From UBA6544 sp049601975 (GTDB lineage Bacteria > Pseudomonadota > Alphaproteobacteria > UBA8366), in assembly GCA_049601975.1 (NCBI GenBank), contig JBMYRC010000198.1, forward strand, positions 1 to 5,751: a stretch of 5,751 nt of DNA, given 5' to 3'. Position 1 is the stretch's first letter; every line of letters starts with the position of its first letter. Positions 1 to 5,751 of the stretch are shown here, piece after piece. The position numbers and the translations under genes were made by a program. A model generated the notes under the pieces. That model was given only the letters and a program-made list of their open reading frames with translations, was not told the origin of the DNA and made no database searches.

Positions 1-89
1 AACTTAACACCTGCTGACGTCTACTTTGGACGCGGCGAACCTATCTTACTCGAACACGAAAGGACAAAACGAAACGCAATCAACCAACA

Positions 90-167
90 GATGGGCCAAG
101 CGCTACGCTAAAGCACGCAGCCTTCTGTATCTGGGGGACGCAGGTTCAAATCCAGCCGGGCGCATCA
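90..167 (+). pseudogene. Decayed tRNA-Arg(TCT)-like sequence
   Basis: The right half reads like a bacterial tRNA. A T-loop TTCAAAT (145-151) sits in a stem GCAGG/CCAGC with one mismatch. It is followed by a 3' acceptor strand CGGGCGC (157-163), discriminator A164 and TCA where CCA is expected. To the left, the anticodon-arm region GCAGCCTTCTG (117-127) and the GGGGG before the T-arm resemble alphaproteobacterial tRNA-Arg(TCT) as I remember it, and CTAAAGCAC (108-116) resembles the end of a D-arm. The 5' acceptor strand that should read about GCGCCCG is not recognisable near 90, the anticodon loop seems one base too long, and the outer anticodon-stem pairs fail. I infer a dead or dying tRNA gene. 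The left boundary is approximate. A tRNA 3'-end fragment left by integration, or the 3' end of a tmRNA, are weaker alternatives. Confidence 0.45.
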
Positions 168-191
168 TTCTTTTCGAACATTCTGATCAAC

Positions 192-2270
192 TTATTCCGC
201 CGCCTCCATGAGCGCCGCCTCGGCCTTCAGCCATATCGCCGTATCGTGAAAGGCGACCCCGCCCGCCGGCGCGACCGGTGTGCCATCAATCAGGAGATTG
301 ACGCCAATCTTGCGGTCGAAGGCGTCGTCCGGCCATACCCCTTCGGCAATCACGACACCTGGCTTTGCGGACTCGGCTATTTTAGCCCGCAACAAGACAT
401 CGCCCTTCTCATTGCCGATACGCACGTGGCCGCCGTCGACAACGCTCCATTCCGCCGCGTCCTTAGGATGTATCACCGCGACCGGTTCGCCCTCGCGCCG
501 TTGCGAGCCGGGTGTCTCCGTGAACGACGTGTTCAAATAAGTGCGCGCTGGCGGCGTTACCAGGCGCAAGGGTTTCTCTGAGCCAACTGTATCCGTCGTT
601 GCCCAATGATCCGGCATCGACGGCATGCCCGCGTGGTAAGGCCCGAGGGCCGCCCAGTCTGGCTTGAAACGAAAGCGGCCCTCGGGCTGCGGAAATCCGC
701 TGAGGAAATGGGCATCCTCGAAACTCGGCGCGCAATCGATCCAACCCTGTTCGGCCGCCTCCACCAGCGTACCCTTGCCAGAAGCCTGTAGCGTCGCGTC
801 CACCAATTCCCGCGACGACATATCGAAACTGGGATGGTCGGAGCCGAGCCGCTTGGCGAGCGCATTTACCACGTCGACATTGCTGCGGCATTCCTTATGC
901 GCGTCGAGGACGCGGGGACCAATGGTCAACGCTGTGTGGCCCCAGCCCATATAGATGTCGTCGAGCTCGAGGAACATTGCCGCCGGCAGCAGAATATCGG
1001 CATAGCGGGCGGTCGCGGTCATGAAGTGTTCGTGGACGCAGACAAAGATATCGTCGCGGGAAAGGCCCCGCCGGACAGCAGCTGAATCCGGTGCCACCAA
1101 CGCGGTGTTGGAATTCTGGATCAACATGGCAGCAACCGGCGGACCGCCAGCCAAGGCGTCTTCGTCCCCGCACAGGACAGCACCGATCCGCGATTGATCA
1201 AGGATTCGGGTCACGCCGTCAATCCGGTCGCTCGCATGCGCCAATTGGGTATCAAGATTCCAGATATCAAAACTGGCGAAATGAGCACCACCACCGCGAT
1301 GCCGCCAGGCACCGTTCACCGCCGGGAGGCAGCTGGCCGCATGCATGTTCGCGGCACCATTGCGGCTACGGGTAAAACCGACGCCAAACCGCAGGAAACT
1401 TTTCGCCGTGCCACCAAAGAGGCGCGCGAAAGAAACAATCTCCTCGACTTCCAATCCGGTGATGGCGGCGGCCCAATCCGCCGTTTTGGTCGCTAAATGC
1501 GCCCGCACATCGGCATCGAAATCAGTGAATTCGCTAAGATAATCTTCATCCGCCATGCCCTCGGCCAACATGACCTGCATCACCGCGCAGGCCAGCGCGC
1601 CATCGGTGCCCGGCCGCAAAACCAAGCCGATATCGGCCGCGGCCATGGTCGAGGTGCGATAGACATCGACGACCACTAACTTGGCACCCCTGGTCTTTCG
1701 CGCCTTTTGGATGTGGCTCATCAGATTGACGCTGGTGTGAACCGGGTTGCCGCCCCAGACGACGATCAGGTCGGCCTCTTCGATCTCCATCGGATCGACG
1801 CCACGTTGTGCTCCGAAACCCGCCTGCCAACCGGAGACGGCAGGTGTGACGCAAATCGTCCCCTTCATGCCGGAATACCCAAGCGTTCGGCTCAATCGTT
1901 CTATGCCGAAGCGCTGAACGATGCCAAGGGTGCCGCCCGAATGATACGGCCAAACCGATTCGGGGCCGTAGGTCTCCGCCGCGTCGCGAAAGGCCGCAGC
2001 GACCGTATCGAGCGCTTCGTCCCAGCTTATCCGCTCGAACTTGCCCTCACCCTTGGCGCCGACACGGCGCATCGGATGGGTCAATCGATCAGGATGATGG
2101 ACGCGCTCCGCATAGCGGCCGACTTTCTCGCAGACCACGCCTGCGGTGAACGGCAGATTGGAGGCACCGCGCACGCGCCCAATTTGCGTTGGCGATATGC
2201 GCTCCACCTCCAGCGCACAGGCGCTCGGACAATCATGGGGGCACGCCGTGCGGACGATTTCAGTGGTCAT
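192..2270 (-). CDS. Molybdopterin-dependent oxidoreductase (formate dehydrogenase/DMSO reductase superfamily)
   Basis: This is a 692-residue catalytic subunit of the Mo/W-bis-MGD oxidoreductase superfamily. The N-terminal 4Fe-4S motif is CPHDCPSAC followed by a fourth cysteine in GVVCEK (Cys10, 14, 18 and 47). The molybdopterin core follows, with the GTIC segment (Cys140, candidate metal ligand, an inference) and VVWGGNP near residue 172. YADILLPA lies around residue 440, and a C-terminal dinucleotide-binding domain covers roughly 570-690. There is no Tat signal, so it is probably cytoplasmic. The length is normal and there is no internal stop. I chose ATG at 2270 rather than the ATG at 2330, because AAGGAG lies nine bases upstream of 2270 and the protein then begins MTTEIVRTACPHDCP, as the family usually does. 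No partner subunit lies in the window, so the substrate (formate, thiosulfate/polysulfide, an N- or S-oxide) cannot be named. It sits 64 bases downstream of a broken peptidase gene on the same strand. The stop is TAA. Confidence 0.93.
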   Translation of the reverse strand: MTTEIVRTACPHDCPSACALEVERISPTQIGRVRGASNLPFTAGVVCEKVGRYAERVHHPDRLTHPMRRVGAKGEGKFERISWDEALDTVAAAFRDAAETYGPESVWPYHSGGTLGIVQRFGIERLSRTLGYSGMKGTICVTPAVSGWQAGFGAQRGVDPMEIEEADLIVVWGGNPVHTSVNLMSHIQKARKTRGAKLVVVDVYRTSTMAAADIGLVLRPGTDGALACAVMQVMLAEGMADEDYLSEFTDFDADVRAHLATKTADWAAAITGLEVEEIVSFARLFGGTAKSFLRFGVGFTRSRNGAANMHAASCLPAVNGAWRHRGGGAHFASFDIWNLDTQLAHASDRIDGVTRILDQSRIGAVLCGDEDALAGGPPVAAMLIQNSNTALVAPDSAAVRRGLSRDDIFVCVHEHFMTATARYADILLPAAMFLELDDIYMGWGHTALTIGPRVLDAHKECRSNVDVVNALAKRLGSDHPSFDMSSRELVDATLQASGKGTLVEAAEQGWIDCAPSFEDAHFLSGFPQPEGRFRFKPDWAALGPYHAGMPSMPDHWATTDTVGSEKPLRLVTPPARTYLNTSFTETPGSQRREGEPVAVIHPKDAAEWSVVDGGHVRIGNEKGDVLLRAKIAESAKPGVVIAEGVWPDDAFDRKIGVNLLIDGTPVAPAGGVAFHDTAIWLKAEAALMEAAE

Positions 2271-2279
2271 CGATGCGGT

Positions 2280-2285
2280 CTCCTT
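2280..2285 (-). promoter_or_regulatory. Ribosome binding site that fixes the oxidoreductase start
   Basis: On the minus strand AAGGAG lies nine bases before the ATG at 2270. This supports that start over the in-frame ATG at 2330, which would add 20 residues with no resemblance to the family N-terminus. Confidence 0.7.
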
Positions 2286-2334
2286 GGGCAGTCCTTGCAG
2301 AACTATATAAGTGTCAGGCCTCGCGATCACGTAT

Positions 2335-3044
2335 TTACCTGATACGCATTAGAAATTCGCGCCACTCAGCCCATAGTTGCAATAATGGCAAGTCCGTCGC
2401 AGCTTCATAATTTTCAGTTCGATAAATCTCGCGCATAAAGCGATCTCGAGCAACCACCGTACCCATGAACCTGCAAGATTGTACGCGACAAGGCGCGTCT
2501 TTGTCGGCGCCAACAATCCATTGCCGAGCGTTCTTTCCGCATCAGCCAACCCATGGACGGACTCGCTTTCTCGCAGCCAGTATCGCGCTGCGCCGTGGCG
2601 TACGGGGATAGTTCGGCCAGCCCCGTTGCTCCCCAAAGCGCGCCTGCAGATAAATCGCCAAACCTTCTTTCAGGACCTGTGAAGCCCATCCTTGCGACAA
2701 CAGATGAATGATCTCATGCGCGGTAATCACTGTCGATTTCCGCAAAAGTCGGCTGGAAATGCGGATCGTGGCGGGTGGAAAATGCCGTGCGATACCAGAA
2801 TCATGCACCCGGACGGTGACCCGACCAACATCTTCGCCCGACACTGCGCATAATGCCGAGTATTCCCGTGCCGCCTGCCCGGCCAATGCCTAGAGTTGGC
2901 GGTGTGGCAAACTGGGACCGCCATTCACCACGCGAATTGTTTTATCGGCACTCCAAAAAATATCTCTGGGGCGTCTTCGTTCGCGGCGCACCCCCCTAAA
3001 ACCACCGTCAGACATCCGATGACAAACAAGCGCATCAATTTCAT
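2335..3044 (-). pseudogene. Broken lipoprotein zinc metallopeptidase (HExxH, gluzincin-like)
   Basis: The ATG at 3044, preceded by AACGAGG, begins a lipoprotein signal peptide: MKLMRLFVIG, a hydrophobic stretch, then the lipobox LGGC (Cys19). The frame ends at a TGA after FGVPIKQFAW, but the adjacent frame continues with DKTIRVVNGGPSLP and QAAREYSALC. It then carries the zinc motif HEIIH (2704-2718) and, 13 residues on, EGLAIYLQ, whose Glu would be the third ligand of a gluzincin. A further frame gives ARYWLRESESV and AYNLAGSWVRWLL, and the last gives RDRFMREIYRTENY and ends at TAA (2335-2337). I see three single-base shifts: a base missing near the G4 run at 2968-2971, a base extra at the G4 run 2604-2607, and a base missing near 2451-2454. 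There is also an in-frame TAG at 2890-2892. The repaired protein would be about 236 residues, an outer-membrane-anchored or periplasmic peptidase of unknown substrate. The total of 710 bases is not a multiple of three. The product family is inferred from motifs only. Confidence 0.75.
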
Positions 3045-3104
3045 TATCGAGCCTCGTTCCTAGTACGGGGCTAGTTTAGCCTGCAAAACATCTATATGGA
3101 GAAG

Positions 3105-3115
3105 CTCGATTCGAG
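3105..3115. repeat. Short palindrome upstream of the aminotransferase
   Basis: CTCGA-T-TCGAG is a perfect 11-base palindrome in the 95-base divergent intergenic region, 24 bases before the aminotransferase ATG. It could be an operator or a 5'-UTR hairpin, but palindromes this short occur by chance. I see no convincing -35/-10 pair; TATATGG at 3094-3100 is the best -10-like string. Confidence 0.25.
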
Positions 3116-3139
3116 ACATCGCCGCCAGGAGAGAGCACC

Positions 3140-4339
3140 ATGGAATTCGCCCCCCGTATGAGCCGGTTTAAACCGTCGCCAAGCCAGATCGCCTCGGCGC
3201 GCGTTCGCGACTTGGTGGCGGAAGGCCGAGACATCGTCAAATTGACCGCGGGCGAGCCAGACTTCCCGACACCAGATCATGCTAAAGCGGCGGCGATTGC
3301 GTGTATGGATGCCAACGAAATTCGCTATACGCCGATTAACGGGTTACCGGAAATGCGAGTCGCGGCGCAGCTTAAATTCAAGCGAGACAACAATCTTGAT
3401 TACGGTCTCGATCAGATCGCGGTCGGCTCCGGCACCAAGCAGATTCTGTTCAACTGCCTGATGGCGACCGTCTCCGAAGGGGACGAGACGATCATTCCTG
3501 GCCCCTATTGGGCATCTTACCCAGACATGGTTTTGTTAGCGGGCGGCACGCCGGTGTTCGTCAATTGCGGACAGAACAATCTGTTCAAGATGCGCCCCGA
3601 GCAATTGGAAGAAGCGATCACTCCGAATACCAAATGGCTGATGTTCTCCTCGCCGAGCAATCCGACGGGAGCGACATATTCAGTGGACGAACTGAAAGCC
3701 CTCGCCGACGTGCTGATGCAACATCCCCACGTCAATATTCTGACCGACGACGTATACGAACATCTGATCTATGATGGCCGCACTTTCCACACACTGGCCG
3801 AGGTAGAACCCGGCCTCTACAACCGCACGGTGACCTGCAACGGCGTCTCGAAAGCCTACTCGATGACTGGGTGGCGGGTCGGTTTCGCGGGCGGACCGAA
3901 AGAGATCATTGCCAACATGGGAAAGATGCAATCGCAAAGCACGTCCGGGGTCTCTGCTGTCGGACAGGCCGCCGCTGTGGCGGCCCTATCCGGCCCGCAA
4001 GAATTCGTGAAGGATCGCACCGCGAATCTTCAATACCGCCGCGATATGTTGTTCGAGAAATTAAACAGGGCCGAAGGCCTGCAATGCGATTTGCCGGAAG
4101 GGGCGATGTATATCTTCTGCTCGTGCGCGGGAACCATCGGCAAGAAGGCGCCAAACGGCAAGGTGATCGAGACCGATGTGGACTTCACCATGTACCTGCT
4201 AGATTCCGTCGGTGTCGCAGTGGTGCAGGGGAATGCCTATGGCCTCTCACCCTATTTCCGAGCCAGCTTCGTCGCTCCCGAAGAGGACCTATTGCAAGGT
4301 GGAGACAAAATCCAAGAAGCCTGTGCGGCGCTCGGCTGA
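3140..4339 (+). CDS. PLP-dependent class I aminotransferase, aspartate aminotransferase-like
   Basis: This 399-residue fold-type I aminotransferase transfers an amino group between an amino acid (probably aspartate, or another acidic or aromatic substrate) and a 2-oxo acid in the cytoplasm. The visible marks are KLTAGEPDFPTP near the N-terminus, GSGTKQ (96-101) for cofactor phosphate binding and PYWASYP (Trp124). Further on are SPSNPTG (Asn174), LTDDVYE (Asp203 for the pyridine nitrogen, Tyr206), SKAYSMTGWRVGF with Schiff-base Lys238, and YFRASF (Arg374 for the substrate carboxylate). These match the aspartate aminotransferase Ib/Igamma pattern, and the length and spacing are normal. The start is supported by AGGAGAGAG (3127-3135) a few bases ahead of the ATG; Met7 is a less likely alternative. 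It is transcribed alone, divergent from the broken peptidase and convergent with pyrE. It ends in TGA and looks fully functional. Exact substrate preference cannot be read from the sequence. Confidence 0.93.
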   Translation: MEFAPRMSRFKPSPSQIASARVRDLVAEGRDIVKLTAGEPDFPTPDHAKAAAIACMDANEIRYTPINGLPEMRVAAQLKFKRDNNLDYGLDQIAVGSGTKQILFNCLMATVSEGDETIIPGPYWASYPDMVLLAGGTPVFVNCGQNNLFKMRPEQLEEAITPNTKWLMFSSPSNPTGATYSVDELKALADVLMQHPHVNILTDDVYEHLIYDGRTFHTLAEVEPGLYNRTVTCNGVSKAYSMTGWRVGFAGGPKEIIANMGKMQSQSTSGVSAVGQAAAVAALSGPQEFVKDRTANLQYRRDMLFEKLNRAEGLQCDLPEGAMYIFCSCAGTIGKKAPNGKVIETDVDFTMYLLDSVGVAVVQGNAYGLSPYFRASFVAPEEDLLQGGDKIQEACAALG

Positions 4340-4347
4340 ACCACGCA

Positions 4348-4400
4348 TTAAAGACCGGCGATGCCGCCATGCTGGCGGGACCAACTAGCTGGGTCTTTAA
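4348..4400. terminator. Probable bidirectional terminator between convergent genes
   Basis: TTAAAGACC (4348-4356) and GGTCTTTAA (4392-4400) form a perfect 9-bp inverted repeat across the gap between the aminotransferase stop and the pyrE stop. Inside it CCGCC-ATGCT-GGCGG (4364-4378) makes a second stem. The flanking A/T bases give a short U-tract on either strand, and the pyrE TAA lies inside the right arm. The loop of the outer stem is long, so this may be a two-stem structure rather than a classic compact terminator. Confidence 0.5.
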
Positions 4401-4999
4401 TAAAGTTCGACTTCCTCCAGTGTCGGAAGGCCTAAATATTGATCTCTACGGGCACGGTTGAGGATATCGCGCAACTTGGCCAACGACATATGAAAGTGCG
4501 CGGTCGGAAAGACATCGAAATCGATGAGCGCGAAGGTTTCCATTACGTCAGCTTCGGCCTGCTCGAGAGCGTTGAGGAATACTGCTTCTCTCATGCCGTC
4601 GGTCGCAAGGTCATCAATCAACAGCACCTTCGCGCCCGGCTCGAATTCCCCTTCGAAATGAGCGAGCCGACCAAATCCTTTACTTTGCCGAAGCACGAGT
4701 AGCAGTGGTTTGGAAAGTCGGTCCGCGACCAGGGTCGCAAAGGGAATACCAGATAACTCGCAACTAGCGACAACCTCAGGCGCGTCCAAATCGAGACTGT
4801 CAGAGAGTTTCTCGATCCTCATCTCGACGAGCGTGTTGCGGTCCCCGGGCGAGGAAATCAGTTTCTTGCAATCTATATACAAGGGACTGGCCCAACCCGA
4901 CTAATAGAAGAACGGCTCCCCGTGTACCCGCGCATAGAGCGACCGGCTATCAACGATTATGCGTGTGGTCTCTTCCGCCCAGCGTCCCGAAGCGGCCAT
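4397..4999 (-). pseudogene. pyrE: Orotate phosphoribosyltransferase-like gene interrupted by an amber codon
   Basis: From ATG 4999, with GGGAG upstream, the frame runs MAASGRWAEETTRIIVDSRS and on to EPFFY. It then meets TAG at 4901-4903 (codon 33) and continues without a break through SGWASPLYIDCKKLIS to TAA at 4397, 200 codons in all. YIDCKKLIS, SGIPFATLVAD, KGFGR and the PRPP loop VLLIDDLATDG (residues 125-135) are the signature of OPRTase, which makes OMP from orotate and PRPP in pyrimidine synthesis. The segment before KGFGR reads VLRQSK where the family normally has VRKxxK, so the conserved PRPP-binding Arg appears to be Leu103. Restart at TTG 4882 would give 161 residues without the N-terminal segment, and I see no ribosome site for it. 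Its ATG abuts the inferred ancestral stop of the hydrolase gene, so the two were probably one operon. It could be a second, specialised OPRTase paralog. I treat it as inactivated unless TAG is read through. Confidence 0.75.
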
Positions 5000-5751
5000 C
5001 TAAGCGGGCTCCCGATCATCGGTGGCGGCACGCATCATCGCGTCGCCCAAAAAAAATCATCCATGCCCATCGCTTCGTTTGGATTATGACTGCCTTTCGC
5101 GTTGCTCACGAACACCATGCCTAAGGGGACGCCCGCATTCGCGAATACCGAGGAATCTTGCCCGGCGCCGGACGGCATAACTTAATGCGCTATTTCATTA
5201 TCTTCACAGACTTGCTGCAACATGCCTACTATTTCGGGAGACATTACCGCCGGGTCCGTCAGGCTGGGCTCACCGAGGTCGAACGCTACACCGCGTTTGG
5301 CCCCGACGGCATCGCATTCCGACCGCAGTAATGCCTCGAAAGATTTTAATGTCTTCAAATCCTGGCTGCGATATTCCAAGGCGAACGTCACTTCGCCCGG
5401 CACCCGAGACTCGGCAAACTACGCGACGATGGCGGACGTTCCCGAGAATACCGGTCACAATACCGACCGGCTTTTCCAGCTCAATATGCAGCTCAAAACC
5501 AACTATCAAAGCAATCCGGACTGCGCAAAATTTCACCAGCGCGGAGGGGCGCGATCTCAGCGCTACTTGCCCGCATGCAATCTTGCAATGTCCGCACGCC
5601 GTCGCAATGAGGTGATGTCAGGTCCGCGTCCGTGAGTTTCCCGAAAAAGGCACGAAAGCCGAAATAGCACGGCCCGCCGAACCAGGCACTTTCCTCGCCG
5701 CGCAAGGCAATGAGCTCGACGTCGCGCCGCACGCGACCACTATCCCGCAAT
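5000..5751 (-). pseudogene. Broken, partial Zn-dependent M20 amidohydrolase (N-carbamoyl-amino-acid hydrolase/allantoate amidohydrolase-like)
   Basis: The 5' end lies beyond the window. Visible in order are ELIALRGEESAWFG with the catalytic/metal glutamates (5691-5696), HCDGVRTLQDCM, FELHIE, KPVGIVTGILGNVRHRRV, VPGEVTFALEYRSQD, MPSGAGQDSS (starting 5178) and SHNPNE (5074-5091). These are landmarks of the HyuC/AllC branch, which hydrolyses carbamoyl amino acids or allantoate. The landmarks sit in successive frames. An extra base in the A4 run 5495-5498 shifts the frame just before ELHIE. The usual QGP after HIE is missing. Around 5404-5412 RVVCRVSG jumps straight to VPGEV, losing roughly 60 residues that carry the lid-domain start. 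TAA occurs at 5182-5184. A base missing from the A8 run 5049-5056 leads to TGA at 5035-5037, whereas the repaired frame ends FFLGDAMMRAA... at TAG 5000-5002, touching the pyrE ATG. The usual GAGHD histidine is Gln. The gene is certainly dead; the exact substrate is unknown. Confidence 0.8.

Noticed and set aside
90..167. 3' end of a tmRNA (ssrA), because GGAC precedes a GGTTCAAATCC T-arm
   Set aside because: No tag reading frame or 5' GGGG partner strand is visible nearby, and the anticodon-arm region and acceptor strand fit tRNA-Arg(TCT) better.
26..211. Open frame of 61 codons on the plus strand
   Set aside because: It crosses the tRNA-like sequence, overlaps the end of the oxidoreductase gene, has no ribosome site and its translation resembles nothing.
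192..2270. Selenocysteine-containing formate dehydrogenase
   Set aside because: The frame has no internal TGA, the candidate ligand position is a normal cysteine codon, and no selenium-specific RNA element was seen.
2286..2334. A promoter for the oxidoreductase around TATATAGT on the minus strand
   Set aside because: The -10-like string is acceptable, but no convincing -35 lies at the right spacing.
1707..2342. 211-codon open frame on the plus strand inside the oxidoreductase gene
   Set aside because: It is an antisense shadow of a strongly conserved coding region, and its translation is arginine-rich without family features.
4397..4882. A shortened functional 161-residue OPRTase starting at TTG 4882
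   Set aside because: It has no ribosome site, and the upstream frame encodes recognisable N-terminal OPRTase sequence from a well-placed ATG, so the short form is more likely a remnant.
2890..4903. Reassignment of UAG to sense, suggested by in-frame TAGs at 2890-2892 and 4901-4903
   Set aside because: The same genes also have frameshifts, the hydrolase has an in-frame TAA and an internal deletion, and its inferred natural stop is TAG. The two intact genes have no in-frame TAG. Ordinary decay explains the data better.

Overview
The window looks like a piece of a moderately GC-rich alphaproteobacterial chromosome, Rhodospirillales-like by the style of its proteins; this is inferred from protein character, not from a search. 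It carries two intact, well-built genes and three genes that are clearly recognisable but broken, plus what looks like a decayed tRNA. The mix suggests a genome in the course of gene loss, as in host-associated or recently bottlenecked bacteria. An error-prone assembly explains only part of it, because the breaks include in-frame stops and an internal deletion as well as homopolymer slips.

Layout from left to right. Positions 1-89 hold nothing I can identify. About 90-167 (+) resembles a tRNA-Arg(TCT) whose 5' half and several stem pairs have decayed. 192-2270 (-) is an intact molybdopterin/iron-sulfur oxidoreductase of the formate dehydrogenase/DMSO reductase superfamily. Upstream of it on the same strand, 2335-3044 (-) is a lipoprotein zinc metallopeptidase (HEIIH motif) broken by three frameshifts and an amber codon. 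A short intergenic region of about 95 bases separates this from the divergent, intact PLP aminotransferase at 3140-4339 (+). A 9-bp inverted repeat at 4348-4400 lies between the converging ends of the aminotransferase and pyrE and probably terminates both. 4397-4999 (-) is an orotate phosphoribosyltransferase (pyrE-like) gene with an in-frame amber at codon 33. Directly upstream, with the inferred ancestral stop codon abutting the pyrE ATG, is an N-carbamoyl-amino-acid hydrolase/allantoate amidohydrolase-like M20 gene (5000 to beyond 5751, -). It carries frameshifts, an ochre codon and a missing block.

The hydrolase and pyrE-like genes probably formed one minus-strand operon for carbamoyl-compound or pyrimidine metabolism that has been inactivated as a unit. 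The aminotransferase and the molybdoenzyme keep their conserved residues and look functional. I found no CRISPR array, insertion sequence, phage gene or other new system; the notable signal is the dense pseudogenisation.
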